Position numbers and translations under genes: made by a program. Below are positions 51,927-63,375 of a DNA stretch of 64,000 bases, piece after piece. Each line of letters opens with the position of its first letter. Within the stretch, counting starts at the first letter, position 1. The DNA lies in the NCBI GenBank assembly GCA_026122225.1, contig JANEZZ010001857.1, positions 1 through 64,000 of the forward strand, in the 5' to 3' direction. This stretch comes from Heloderma charlesbogerti. Lineage: Eukaryota > Chordata > Lepidosauria > Squamata > Helodermatidae. The notes beneath the pieces are model-generated. The model was not told where the DNA came from. It ran no database searches and saw nothing but the letters and a program-made list of their open reading frames with translations.

Positions 51927-53384
51927 TGTTGTTGTTGTTCAGTCGTTAAGTCGTGTCCGACTCTTCGTGACCCCATGGACCATAGCACGCCAGGCCTTCC
52001 TGTCCTCCGCTCTCTCCTGGAACGTGCTCAAATTCATATTCACTGCATCGGTGATGCTATCTAGCCATCTCATCCTCTGCTGTCCCCGTCTCCTTTTGCC
52101 TTCGATCTTTCCCAGCATCAGGATCTTTTCCAGTGAGTTTTCTCTTCGCATTAGGTGGCCAAAATATTTGAGCTTCAGTTTCAGTATCTGTCCTTCCAAT
52201 GAGCAGTCAGGGTTGATTTTCTTTAGGATTGACTTATTTAGGTCATACCTGAATGGTTTATTGGTTTTCCCTACGTTCTTCAATTTCAGCCGAAATTTTG
52301 CAAGAAGCAGCTCATGATCTGAGCCACAGTCAGCTCCAGGTCTTGTTTTTACTGACTGTATAGAGCTTCTCCATCTTTGGCTGAAAAGGCCATAATCAGT
52401 CGGATTTCGATACTGACCATCTGGTGATGTCCATGTTTAGAGTCGCCTCTTGTGCTGTTGGAAAAGCGTATTTGCTATGATCAGCGTGTTCTCTTGGCAA
52501 AACTCTATTAGCCTTTGTCCTGCTTCATTTTATACACCAAGGCCGTGCTTACCTGTTATCCCGGTGATTTCTTGACTTCCTACTTTGGCATTCCAATCCC
52601 CTATGATGAAGAGGACATCTTTTTTTGGTGTTAGTTCTAGAAGGTGTTGTAGGTCTTCATAGAACCAATCAACCTCAGCGTCTTCGGCCTCAGTGGTTGG
52701 AGCATAGACTTGAATTACTGTGATGTTGAATGGTTTGCTTTGGATTCGTACTGAGATCATTCTATCATTTTTGAGATTGTACCCCAGTACTGCTTTTCCC
52801 ACCTTTTTATTGACTACGAGTGCTACTCCATTTCTTCTAAGGGATTCTTGCCCACACTAGCAGATATGATGGTCACCTGAATTAAATTCGCCCGTGCTTG
52901 TCCATTTCAGTTCACTGATTCCCAAGATGTCGATGTTCAATCTTGCCATCTCATGTTTGACCACCTCCAGCTTACCTTGATTCATTGATCTGACATTCCA
53001 GGTTCCTAAACAATATTGTTCTTTACAGTATCAGATTTTCTTTTCACCACCAGACACATCCACAGCTGAGTGTCCTTTTGGCTTTGGCCCAGCCACTTAA
53101 CTCTTTCTGGCGCTACTTGGAAATACCCCCTGCTCTTCCCCAGTAGTATGTTGGACACCTTCCGACCTGAGGGTCTCATCTTCCATTGTCATATCTTTTA
53201 GCCTTGTGATACGTTCCATGGGGCTTTCTTGGCAAGAATACTGGAGTGGGATGCCTTTTCCTTCTCCAGTGGACCAGATTTTGTCAGAACTCTCTGCCAT
53301 GACCTGTCCATCTTGAGTGGCCCTGCACGGCATAGCTTATGGCTTCACTGAGTTGCGCAAGCCCCTTCGCCACAACAAGGCAGT
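51927..53384 (-). mobile_element. BovB (RT-deleted), mirror copy
   Basis: Reverse complement of 49609-51066, with the same internal deletion and the same stops. Confidence 0.9.
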
Positions 53385-53733
53385 GTCTAAACGAGAGGAG
53401 ACCAGGGCATGTACTACCGATGGGAGCAGATGGTCGGGAAGGTAGGGGCGCAGCCTCCATATCAGATGGAGTTGTTACAGAGCTATCTGGCTCACAGCTG
53501 ACACCTGAGCCTCCATGGACAGCTGGGAGTCCAAAATGACCCCCAGGCTGCGGACCTGGTCTTTCAAGGGTAGCCGTACCCCATTCAACACCAGGTCAAC
53601 ATTTATTATATTTCTATTCTGCCCAATAGCCAAAGCTCTCTGGGCGGTTTACAAAGATTAAAAACCTTAAAAATACAATATTGTACATAACATAAAGATT
53701 GCCTACATACAAACATAAACAGACAACACACAC
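53385..53733 (-). mobile_element. L2-type LINE fragments, mirror copy
   Basis: Reverse complement of 49260-49608: ORF2 fragment (53385-53597) and a separate LINE terminus (53598-53733). Confidence 0.7.
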
Positions 53734-53830
53734 ATATTCCAAGCTACTAAGCACAAATTAATGTCCTTCTGAAGGGAAAGCATGGAATTAATGGGGCAAA
53801 ATGATTTTTTATTTTGCTGCTTTTACATAA

Positions 53831-54008
53831 TCACTGCTTCTCCAACCTCTTCATTTTTTCATCTGCCTCCCCCACTACATCCTGCAGTTTCACAGCTGTT
53901 TTAGTCAAGGCAGCAAAGCTTTCTTTGAGGCTGTCTGTCCCCACTTCCCTCCCTACATTGTCAAGGCTGTCAAACCACTGGAGGACTCTTTTGAGATATG
54001 CCTGAACA
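53831..54008 (-). pseudogene. Unidentified coding-like segment, mirror copy
   Basis: Reverse complement of 48985-49162, identical translation. Confidence 0.3.
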
Positions 54009-54014
54009 ACCTTT

Positions 54015-54318
54015 TGCACTTCTCAATTGTGGCACCCCATTTACAGAATACCCTCTCCAAGAAGGCTCGCCTGGTGCCTTCATTGTTATCTTTTCAGCAC
54101 AAGGTGAAGACGTGTGTCTTCTCCCAGGCATTTTAGATTTTACTGCTGCATTTCTATGTTTTACACTGTTGGGTTTTTTTTTCTGTGCTGTTTATTGTTG
54201 TTGTTTTGTATTCTATTTATATTCTTCTTCTTTTTTTGCTTTGTAATCCACACAGAGAGCATTTGTTATTTGGTGGGTTAAAAATATAATACATAAATAA
54301 ATAATAAAATTTAAAAAT
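54015..54318 (+). mobile_element. CR1/L2-type LINE 3' fragment, mirror copy
   Basis: Reverse complement of 48675-48978. Confidence 0.6.
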
Positions 54319-54442
54319 AGAATCGTTAAGAAATGTGTGTGTGATGTGCGTAAGGGTTTGGCTTTGTGGATTGTTGGTTGACCTGATGTTTTCCTGACAC
54401 ATTTTCTCTCTCTCTCTTTCTCTCTCTCCCCTTTCCATACAG

Positions 54443-54487
54443 ATCTCTAGAGGAATCCGTGGGGAAGCCGCTTTACCTAATATTTAG
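54443..54487 (+). CDS. INTS3: INTS3 exon, right-arm copy (SLEESVGKPLYLIF)
   Basis: Mirror of 48506-48550, with identical splice sites and codons. It is the most upstream exon on this strand; no promoter or 5' exon precedes it, because the sequence to its left is the other arm. Confidence 0.92.
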   Translation: MSRGIRGEAALPNI

Positions 54488-54499
54488 GTATGTCCCATG

Positions 54500-55070
54500 C
54501 TTTCCAACCTTCTGCCGTCTCTTCTGTATCTCATGCTCTGTGATGTGGGGAGGGGCTACAGCAGAGTATGCACAAACGCATGCATGCATGCCTTTGCACA
54601 CACCGATTCATTCCACCTTCTTGTGTCTTTGGCTTTGACCCCGATGGTACAAGTTTGTCAGGCCCTGTCCAGATGCTGGTTTGTTCGTTCTCTCTCTCTC
54701 TCTCTCTCTCTCTGTCCGGCATTGCCTACTAGGGGGCAGGCTTGAAAGAGAGCTAGAGGCAGGGCTGTGGCAAGAGAGGAGGCAACCCAACTGAGTTGTG
54801 GGCTCATAATTGCTCTCCATAATTGCTCTCTTGGCCGTAGCACACTAGCGATCCCTTGTTTTACGGCCAGTGGAGAGTGTGTGACTGCAATGGGAACGAG
54901 TCTGGCTGCGAAATCAGCTAGCCAGGGCGGGGCGGGGGGCATGCTCACATACACAGGGCCGCTCCCTTCAAACCTTTAGCCTACACTAGAAGCACCACAC
55001 CGTGTTCACGGTGCTGAATTTGAACCTAACCCAGCTCCGCTTTCATCTCCCTTCTGTCCTCCCCCAATCC
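54500..55070. other. Mirror of INTS3 intron, no recognised feature
   Basis: Reverse complement of the 47925-48490 stretch, including the (CT)n at 54689-54713. Confidence 0.6.
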
Positions 55071-55078
55071 CTGTTCAG

Positions 55079-55198
55079 GAACCTCTGCCAGATGCAAGAG
55101 GACAACAGCAGCTTCTCCGTGCTACTGGATCTCTTGTCTGAGCTCTACCAGAAACAGCCCAAGATTGGCTACCACCTTCTCTATTACTTAAAAGCCAG
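55079..55198 (+). CDS. INTS3: INTS3 exon, right-arm copy (NLCQMQEDN...)
   Basis: Mirror of 47795-47914, identical in sequence and phase. Confidence 0.95.
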
Positions 55199-55320
55199 GT
55201 GAGGCTGCCAAGGAGTGAGTCTACAAAGAGTTTACAGGAGGTTTGGGGAAGACTCCTATTCAAAGGGCAGCCCAGAGAGGGGACAGACACAGCTAGAATC
55301 ATGACTGTGATTCCATACTA

Positions 55321-55438
55321 CAGCCTTCCCCTTCTAGATGTTTGGGGCTCCAACTACCAGCATCCTGGACCCTTGGCTCTGGGGGTGATGGGTCTTGAAG
55401 TCCCAAACATCTGGAGGGCACCAGCTTGGGGAAGGCTG
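55321..55438. mobile_element. R3 fold-back element, mirror copy
   Basis: Reverse complement of 47555-47672. Confidence 0.7.
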
Positions 55439-55472
55439 CCGTATCATAGAGTGCTCTCTTCTGGAAGTTGAA

Positions 55473-55563
55473 AGGGCCTTCTCCTACATTATGCTAGCAC
55501 TTTACAACAACCCGGTAAGGGAGGTCAGTGGCATTATCCCCACTTTGCAGGTGGGGATGTGCT
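55473..55563 (-). mobile_element. MIR-like relic, mirror copy
   Basis: Reverse complement of 47430-47520. Confidence 0.45.
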
Positions 55564-55630
55564 AAGACCGCGGGTGAGTGGCTTGATGAAGATTGGCAAA
55601 TGAGATAGGGGCTGGAATGAGATTTGTACT

Positions 55631-55848
55631 GGGGAACATAAGAACGTAAGAAGAGTCCTGAAGCTGGATCAGGCCAAAGGTCCACCTATTCCAGCATTCT
55701 GTTCGCACAGTGGCCAACCAGCTGCCCACAGGAAACCCACAAGCAGGACAGGACTGCAACAGCACCCTCCTGCCCACGTTCCCCAGCAACTGGGGCACAT
55801 AGGTGTAGTGCCCCTGAGGAAGGAGGACCACACTCCTCTCATGGTTAC
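55631..55848 (+). repeat. R1 repeat, mirror copy
   Basis: Reverse complement of 47145-47362; here the canonical R1 orientation is on the plus strand. Confidence 0.7.
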
Positions 55849-55914
55849 CCACTGTTCTGAAGTCCTAAAAAACCTGAGACCTCGCTTGGGGCGCAAGTTC
55901 CCCCTGCACAGGGC

Positions 55915-56234
55915 TCCCTTAGTAGTATTCTTAGTAGTATCAGTATTCTTGGTAGTATTCTTAGCAGTATTCTTAGTATTCTTAGCAGTGTTAGTATTCT
56001 TATTAGTATTCTTCTTAGTAGTAGAAGTAGTAGTAGTGTTCTTAGGGCGCAATCCTATGCATGGTTAGACAGAGAAAAGGCCTACAACTCCCAGCATTCT
56101 GGCTGGGGAATGCTGGGAGTTGTAGGCCTTTTCTCTTGTCTAAGCATGCATGCGCCCTGAGTAGGATTCTTAGCAGTATTGTTAGTATTCTTAGCAGTGT
56201 TAGTATTCTTATTAGTCTTCTTCTTAGGAGGAGG
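55915..56234 (-). repeat. Minisatellite with nested fold-back MITE (56044-56158), mirror copy
   Basis: Reverse complement of 46759-47078, same unit number and same MITE. Confidence 0.75.
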
Positions 56235-56333
56235 AGGAGTTCTGTACCGCTTCTCGTTTGCGCAAATCCCTAATGGATCAGCTCCAGCCTTCCGCTCGCT
56301 TACCTGGCCTGGCGCCCCTTCCTTCTTTTTCAG

Positions 56334-56487
56334 CAAAGCGGCGGCTGGGAAGATGAACCTCTACGAGTCCTTTGCCCAGGCCACCCAGCTGGGCGACCTG
56401 CACACGTGCCTGATGATGGACATGAAGGCTTGCCAGGAGGACGACATCCGGCTCCTCTGCTACCTCACGCCTTCCATCTACACCGAG
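56334..56487 (+). CDS. INTS3: INTS3 exon, right-arm copy (KAAAGKMNLYESF...)
   Basis: Mirror of 46506-46659, identical including the I and Y substitutions. Confidence 0.95.
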
Positions 56488-56677
56488 GTCAGGCCCGGCG
56501 GGAGGAGCGGACAGAGCTTTCCAGGCCTCTCTGCAGGGTGGCGGGGGTGGCGGTTGAGGATTTGGCGCTCAGGCCGGGCCCTGCATGACCCCTTGTCTTC
56601 CTCCAGTTGCCCAGGAGAAACAAAGCAGGCTCGGTACGAAAGTAGAACTTTAAGGGAACACTTTGCATGTTTTCTTG

Positions 56678-56803
56678 TTGTTCAGTCGTTCAGTCGGGTC
56701 TGACTGTTCGTGACCCCATGGACCATAGCATGCCAGGCCTTCCTGTCCTGCGCTCTCTCCCGGAGCATGCTCAAGTCCATATTCATTGCATCAGTGATGC
56801 TAA
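56678..56803 (-). mobile_element. BovB 3' stub, mirror copy
   Basis: Reverse complement of 46190-46315. The same 12-bp target duplication lies at 56666-56677 and 56804-56815. Confidence 0.9.
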
Positions 56804-57118
56804 CATGTTTTCTTGGTATTCCTTCAAAGGGTCCTGTATGGCAGGTTGGTATTATTGTTGCCATATTGGGGGGCAGAGAGAGAGAAATAACCCTCGTTAA
56901 GCCCCCCCACACACACCCTTTGCTTTCCTCTCCAGGAGCCTCGTTTTTCTCCCCTCCGCCCCGCTTCGTCTTCCCCCAGTGTTTTCTCTCATGCTTCTTG
57001 AGTGATTGCATGTGGCTCGCAGACCCAGAGCCATCACTGGACGCGGCCGGGCTCGACGGAGGCTTACGTTGCATGTTCTCCAGGCCGTTAGGTTTAATGA
57101 AACGCTTGATTGCTTCCA

Positions 57119-57278
57119 TTATTCAGCCAGACGACAAGCCAGGGTGGTGAGCCTCTTGCTGTGGGGAGGCCTTTCCTGGGTGTAGCGTGCCATGTACTGC
57201 AGCAGCTGGTTGGCGCAGGACCCCGTGACCCCTTCCCCGTTTCTGGTCCATCAGCAGGACCTGGCTGTGCTCTTTAAT
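57119..57278 (-). pseudogene. Frameshifted protein-like segment, mirror copy
   Basis: Reverse complement of 45715-45874 with the same frameshift. Confidence 0.25.
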
Positions 57279-57320
57279 CCTCCTGAGACTCTGGAGCAGG
57301 GGTGGGGAGCCATTTTCAGC

Positions 57321-57472
57321 CCGAGGTCCTGAGATCAATCCCCAGCGGCATCTCCAGGTAGGCCTGGGAATGAATCCTGCCTGAAACCCTGGAGTGCCGC
57401 TGCTGCCGGTGTTAACAACACCGGGCCAGACGGACCAGGGGTCTGACTCAGTATAAGGCAGTTTTTCTTTCT
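57321..57472 (+). mobile_element. R4 SINE, mirror copy
   Basis: Reverse complement of 45521-45672. Confidence 0.65.
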
Positions 57473-57571
57473 TCCTTTGAAATGGCCGGCCTGCTGTTGC
57501 CTTGCAACTTACCGTTCGTGTAATATATGTTGCTTTGGGAGGACACGGCCCTAATAACAATACTAATATTA

Positions 57572-57776
57572 ATATAAAAACTTCCTGACTGTTAGAGCAA
57601 TACGACAACGGAACCAATTCCCTAGGGAGGTGGTGGGCTCTCCCGCACTGGAGGCGTACAAGACGAGGCTGGACAGCCATCTGTCAGGGATGCTCTGACT
57701 TGGATTCCTGCATCGAGCAGGGGGTTGGACTCGATGGCCTTGTAGGCCCCTTCCAGCCCTACTATTCTATGATTCT
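57572..57776 (+). mobile_element. CR1 LINE 3' portion, mirror copy
   Basis: Reverse complement of 45217-45421; CR1 reads forward here and ends near AGCCCTACTATTCTATGATT. Confidence 0.8.
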
Positions 57777-57779
57777 AAT

Positions 57780-59330
57780 GCTAATAAAAATCATGCGAAT
57801 TAAGAAAAACTCCCCCAGGGTAACGGTGCAGACGTATTAGGCTATGGCCCCCACCGTGCTGCCTGGGGCTGTCCTATTCTCTCTCTCTCTCTCTCTCTCT
57901 CCTCCCCCCCCCCTATTTTAGTGTCAGTTGAAATGGCTAGTTTGGTGTTGTGAATTTCACTCGGTTGTGGTGGGGGGGAGAGGGAATGTGGTTGTGGTAC
58001 TGTGCTACCATCTGGGGGTGGGAAATTTGGCCTTCCAACCCGCTTGACTTGGACACCCCTGCCCTGGGGAGAAAGCACTCCCCCCTCCCCAGTTTACCCC
58101 TCCCGCAATAAACAAACACACCTGGGAACTGGCTGTGGGAGTCCTGGATTGGGGCGGGGGGGGCGGGGGCTGCTGTCATTCCATTGTACCGATGCAGCCC
58201 AAAGCATCTCACTGCAAAAATAGTACTTGCTGTTCCATGGAGCAAAACAGCTAACGAGTTCTGTACAAAATTGGGGCGGCGGGGGGGGCGGTTGTTGGCC
58301 ACTCTTAATCCTATTTGCTGTTTTGCACGCTCCAGTTCATTTCTAATTTTGAACAGCGTGTCAAGTGTCAGATTTTTCTGCATATTTGACAACGGAAAAG
58401 CGAACTAACAAATTGGATTTGGCTTCTGCGCTGTCTGTCCTGGGTACCTTTCCTCTTCACTAGCCAGCTGTGCACAGCCTGTGGCCCCCCCTGCTGTATG
58501 TAGGAGGAAGGGCCAAGGCTGTAGTTGCAGCCATGCAGGGAAAAATGGGGAGGACTTGCCTGAGAGAGACAAATCTTTCCACTTCCAATTTTTCTGTGTG
58601 AAGAATTTTGTTTCAGAATTTGAATCCACAACCCAGTAGCTTGGTGAAAGAAGCTGGCAGATGGGGAGTGTAGGGGAAGTTTTCCAGGGATCAGGGCCTT
58701 GGTTTACCTCTCTCCCTAAGGAGTGGAATAAATGATGCAACATTTGTTCAACGTATATTTAGGCGACAGATTTGGGTTACTTGTGGCACAGAGGGCTTTA
58801 AAAAAAAAAAGCTCTGATGCCCTTGGCTTTACTCTGCCAACAGAATAACAAGAATCTGCATGTTAGCTTAAAAAGAGAGAGAGAGAGAGAGTACAACAAC
58901 ACCCCACGTTAAGTTCCATGATGGAAGAAGTTAGGATATAAATATACTAAGTAAATATCTTTTAGTGAGACCAGTTTAGGAGTATGAATATGCAAGCTTG
59001 GAAGTTCCACAGAATTCTGGATGAGACAGAACAAAGGGTCTATCTCTTCTCTCCCCCACCCTGCTCCATGCAGCAGAATGACGTGGTAGAGTCCTGAGGT
59101 GATAGAATGCACTGTACTACTTTAGACTGCAGTTGGGCGGGATCTGTGCCATTTTTAAAGGCTCTCTTGTATAAACACTCCCTGCAGATAGAAAATTAGG
59201 AGGGAAGGGTGATCTAGAACCTCTTTCCTTGATGTACTAGTTTTCTACAAGCAAGGAAGTAAAAAAAAAATATAGGGGAATATTCACAAAAATTGTATGC
59301 TCCCACTTGTCAGAAGTAGTACAGTCCAAT
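57780..59330. other. Mirror of INTS3 intron, no gene recognised
   Basis: Reverse complement of about 43663-45213, with matching microsatellites. Confidence 0.6.
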
Positions 59331-59333
59331 GTA

Positions 59334-59456
59334 GACTTCCCCAACCAGGTGCCCTCCAGACTACAACTCCCAGCATTCCTGATTGTTCGCCATACTGGCT
59401 GGGGCTGATGGGAGTTGAAGTCCAAAACTTCTGGAGGCCACCATGTTGGGGAAGCC
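59334..59456. mobile_element. R3 fold-back element, mirror copy
   Basis: Reverse complement of 43537-43659; ACTACAACTCCCAGCATTCC is here on the plus strand. Confidence 0.65.
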
Positions 59457-59615
59457 AGTCCAGTGAACCACATCAGGATTCTATCACCTGATTCTGTTGC
59501 TTACGTAAACCAGGCCAAAAATGTAGTAGTACCCCCCCCGAAAGTGGGAGGAGCCTTTGAAAGAGGGAACAGGTCTCCTTTTACCATCTTTTGTTTGTCT
59601 ACCTCTCCATCTCAG

Positions 59616-59684
59616 TTTCCAGACGAGACCTTGCGGAGCGGGGAGCTGCTGAACATGATTGTGGCCGTCATCGACTCGGCTCAG
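59616..59684 (+). CDS. INTS3: INTS3 exon, right-arm copy (FPDETLRSGELL...)
   Basis: Mirror of 43309-43377. The next exon in order would lie beyond 64000, at about 66674 if the symmetry continues. Confidence 0.95.
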
Positions 59685-60112
59685 GTAAGATCCGCCTGTG
59701 TGGAGAAGAGGGAGAATGCAGGATCCACGTGTTGCATTTCTTGGCTCCTGCAATGGCCGGCCGGTCTGCCCATCAGGGTTTGCGTGAATGTGGCAAAATG
59801 CACCATCTGTTTCAGGACCGGAGTTGGGTTCTCAACCCAAACCAAGATGGGGGGACTCGGGTTCAGCCGTCCCGTGATTCTAAGGGTAGGGGAAAGAGCA
59901 GCAGCCCAAGGGGGAAGGGTCTGGGTGCGAACTACCACTCCGCTCTGTGCAGCTTTTTCTCAATTTCATCTTTGGGCCCTCCCCAGCCTGCAAAAATGGG
60001 TGGGTGGGGTTTGCGAGGACCGAATTTAACAGTGCAAATTAAGAACGGGTGGGTGGGGTTTACAGGACTGAATTTGATTTAACAATACATACATATACAC
60101 ACACTTAGGTGG

Positions 60113-60113
<1 letters not shown>

Positions 60114-60143
<30 letters not shown>
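60114..60143 (+). repeat. (CA)n microsatellite, mirror copy
   Basis: Same length as its partner at 42850-42879. Confidence 0.9.
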
Positions 60144-60145
<2 letters not shown>

Positions 60146-60247
60146 AGAGAGAGAGGGTGGGAGTGTAAAGTGGCACAACAGCAAAAAGCAACCAGGAGGC
60201 TCTGGATCCAGTGTGGATGCCGTCAGTCATCAGTTAAAATACATAAG

Positions 60248-60503
60248 AAAGATAGATAGACTAAGAATGGAGTAATTTTAAAACATATTAATGCTAAGCG
60301 TTTCATCTTCCGCCTTCATCAGTATCATGTTTAGCACTAAATACATTTTAAACTACTCCGCTGTTAGTCTATCTATCTTTGAAGAGACAGACGAACAACT
60401 GACTAATTTAAAGATATATGTTGTGCTAAGCATTTCAGCTTCTGCCTTCACCAGTATCATGTTCAGCGCTAAATATATATTTAAATTATTCTGTTTTTAG
60501 TCT
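60248..60503 (-). repeat. Two-unit tandem repeat, mirror copy
   Basis: Reverse complement of 42490-42745. Confidence 0.75.
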
Positions 60504-60554
60504 GTCTATCTTTGACAATCATACACACCACCAACAAATTAACTTTCAAAATGC

Positions 60555-60795
60555 TTTGTTTGTTTGTTTGTTTGTTACATTTATATCCCGCCTTTTCCTC
60601 CAAGGAGCCTAAGGTGGCGTATGTGGTCCTCCTCCTCTCCATTTTATCCTCACAACAACCCTTTGAGGTAGGTTAGGCTGAGAGCCAGTGACTGTCCCAA
60701 AGGCGCCCAGTGAGCTTTTTGGCCGAGTGGAAACTAAAACCCAGTTTCCCAAGCCCTAGTCCAACACTCTAGCCACTACACTACACTGGCTCTCT
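60555..60795 (-). mobile_element. tRNA-derived SINE, mirror copy
   Basis: Reverse complement of 42198-42438. Confidence 0.8.
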
Positions 60796-60799
60796 TCAT

Positions 60800-61805
60800 G
60801 TTGGACATAAATGATTGATAACAAAAAACATCAATAGGAACTTTTTGATGGGATAGACAGTCAGTTTTCTCCCCACCTCCACTGGGAGACTGGTGGCTGG
60901 ATGGGCCTGTCTTTCAGGAAGAAGATTGGACTGGGTTCCTTTCTGCCCTCCCATCAAACTTCCCAGTCCAGGGCACAGTTTTTGTCATCTGCCAGGTCGC
61001 TTTGCAGCCTGGGAGCTGGGGAGAGGCTCCCCCTGCTGGCACATCTGGCCCAGCATCTGGCCCTGGGGCATAATTTGAGTCGGACTCCGGGCACTTTTCC
61101 TGACACCCAGAGCTCAGTCCTGGGAAGCCACCGCAGCCAACTCCCCCGCCCCAAGTTGGAATAATTGATGGCCAGGCCAGAGGTCCAGACTTACTGGCAA
61201 GTCTGATCTCCAGCCCCGTTTTATTTTAGAAACGATAACGGCGCTGGAGTGGAGTTCTGGGTAAAGAGCCTCATGAGAGCAAGGCCGCTGTGTGGTGCCA
61301 GTGCTAATAGGTTGCTATGGCACCAGTGTGGACTAACCCCAAAATAGCCAAAGTGGAGAGGCGGGGGGTGGGGGGAGAATGGCAGGGACTTCAGCAGCCA
61401 ATATATTCGCAGGCCCCACGCGTAAGACTTCTGAGCCTGAAGGGGGGGCGCAGGGGTGACGACGGGATGATCTCCCACCCCCATCCTTGGATAAACCTCT
61501 CAGTTTTTCCCCTGTTCCGTTGTAAAAGAGTTTCTCTTTTTCCCATGCCAGTTTGGGGACTGTCTGAATCTTCGGCTGGTTTTCCTTGGCAGGGCAACCA
61601 GATGGTATCATGTATGGGAAAGGTTTGAACTGACATGGGGGGGCCCTGATCCTTCGCTAGGCCCCTGCTACACTCTGGATGTTCCCAGCCTTAAAAAAAA
61701 CCCCCAAACCTCGTGTTTTTCCCCCAGCTGTTCCTCGATTGCCCTCATATATCACTGTGATTCTTTCCCACCTGGCTTCCTCTCATTTCCTGGCTGCGTT
61801 GTGGC
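60800..61805. other. Mirror of INTS3 intron, no recognised feature
   Basis: Reverse complement of 41188-42193. Confidence 0.6.
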
Positions 61806-61807
61806 TG

Positions 61808-61952
61808 GTGGAGAATTGGCAGCGGGATGTTTTTATATTTTATATTGTTTTACTGTGTGCTTTTTGGTTTAAATGTTTGTGAACCTCCCAGAGAGCTTTG
61901 GCTATTGGGCGGTATAGAAATGAAATCATTCAATAAAATAAATAAAATAATA
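61808..61952 (+). mobile_element. CR1/L2-type LINE 3' end, mirror copy
   Basis: Reverse complement of 41041-41185; GAGAGCTTTGGCTATTGGGC reads forward here. Confidence 0.65.
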
Positions 61953-62347
61953 AAGGGGGGGTTTCTTTTAGCACTCAGTGTTTTTGGAGACCTTGCCAGG
62001 ACTATGGGCTGCCCTGTGGCCCCCAACGTGCTGAGCCCCCTCCCCGCTTCCAGTCCTGAACTGCGGAAGACGAAATCCTGTGGTCAGGAAGCATGTTAAA
62101 CCAAATAAGAGTTTCTTTGCCTAATTTTGCAGTCCAGGTCTGAGCACCATTACTAGGGAGGATGCCCTCTTGGGTCTCTGAGTAACCTCGCTTAGTGTGC
62201 TACTGTTGGCCCACTTTCAACATCCAAACCTTTTGAGAGACTGAGATACTCCAACCTGGATGGGTTGCGGGGGGAGAGAGAGAGAGAGATACAAAACTAG
62301 AATGTTGAAAATGTCTTATTTTTCCACCCAGCCCCATTATACAAAAC

Positions 62348-62419
62348 CCAGGGTGGTGTAGTGGATAGAGTATGCGACTGCTCCTGAGGAGACTTGGGTT
62401 CAAATCCCTAGTGAGCTGG
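62348..62419 (+). mobile_element. tRNA-SINE head fragment, mirror copy
   Basis: Reverse complement of 40574-40645. Confidence 0.6.
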
Positions 62420-62422
62420 CAA

Positions 62423-63123
62423 AAGTGGCTGTACCGCTACAGACTGCTGTGTGTGTGGGAATGTCTTCATATAAACCAAAATTTAAAAAATATCCCAGTG
62501 TAGGGATGTCAGAGAAATGTGTAATGGATTCAGATGAGTTTGGATTTCTATGAATCCCGCCCCCAGATTCTGCAGTGGACTGGCTTTTACTGAGTCACGT
62601 GGATTCTGCCAACTTGTGGACCAACTTTTTTAATTTTTGGAATTTTATGTAAGTTAGGAAAATGCATTAAAAAAACCCCACACCAGCCGAAAATGCTCGT
62701 TTCCCCCATACTCTAATACATGAAAATGTGCATTTGAGGGGGAGGATTTGCGCATTTGGGAGGGTTTTTCACACTTTCAGAAATGTGCAAATTTGCGCAA
62801 ATTTGGGAAACTGGAAAAAGTCCGATTATATCAGTGAACGGATGACGGAACAAAAGGCACCTGACAATATGCGAATCTTAGAATGGATTTTACAAAATCC
62901 ATATATCCCTATCTCAGCATAGGAAGCTAACATGTCTGGATGACTGTTTCCAGCCTCACCTTCTTCCTGACATGACAGTTTTCTGTGCACAGACAAAGCT
63001 CTGGCTGTTGTTGTCGGTGTGGTACAGAGGAGCATACAGTCCTCCATGTCCCCACCTGAAAACTGAGGTCCCTCCGTCCAGAGGTACGTTGACCCACCTC
63101 AGTGAGAACTCAGCCTCACCCAC
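62423..63123. other. Mirror of INTS3 intron, no recognised feature
   Basis: Reverse complement of 39870-40570. Confidence 0.6.
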
Positions 63124-63130
63124 TAAACTA

Positions 63131-63261
63131 GGCCTCCCCAACCTGGTGCCTTCCAGTTGTTTTGGACTACAGGTCCCATCAACCCCAGAAAACATGACCA
63201 GTGGTTAGCGAGGATGGGAGTTGTAGTCCAAAATGTTTGGAGGGCATCCGGTTGGGAAAGG
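63131..63261. mobile_element. R3 fold-back element, mirror copy
   Basis: Reverse complement of 39732-39862. Confidence 0.7.
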
Positions 63262-63297
63262 CTGTGCTAAACTCACTGTGGGGGGCTTTGGGCCTAT

Positions 63298-63375
63298 GTC
63301 TTCATTTCTTAAATTTCTATACCGCCCAATAGCTGAAGCTCTCTGGGCAGTGCACAACAATTACAACCACAAAAT
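63298..63375 (-). mobile_element. CR1/L2-type LINE terminus, mirror copy
   Basis: Reverse complement of 39618-39695; the BovB target duplication is at 63363-63375. Confidence 0.65.
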
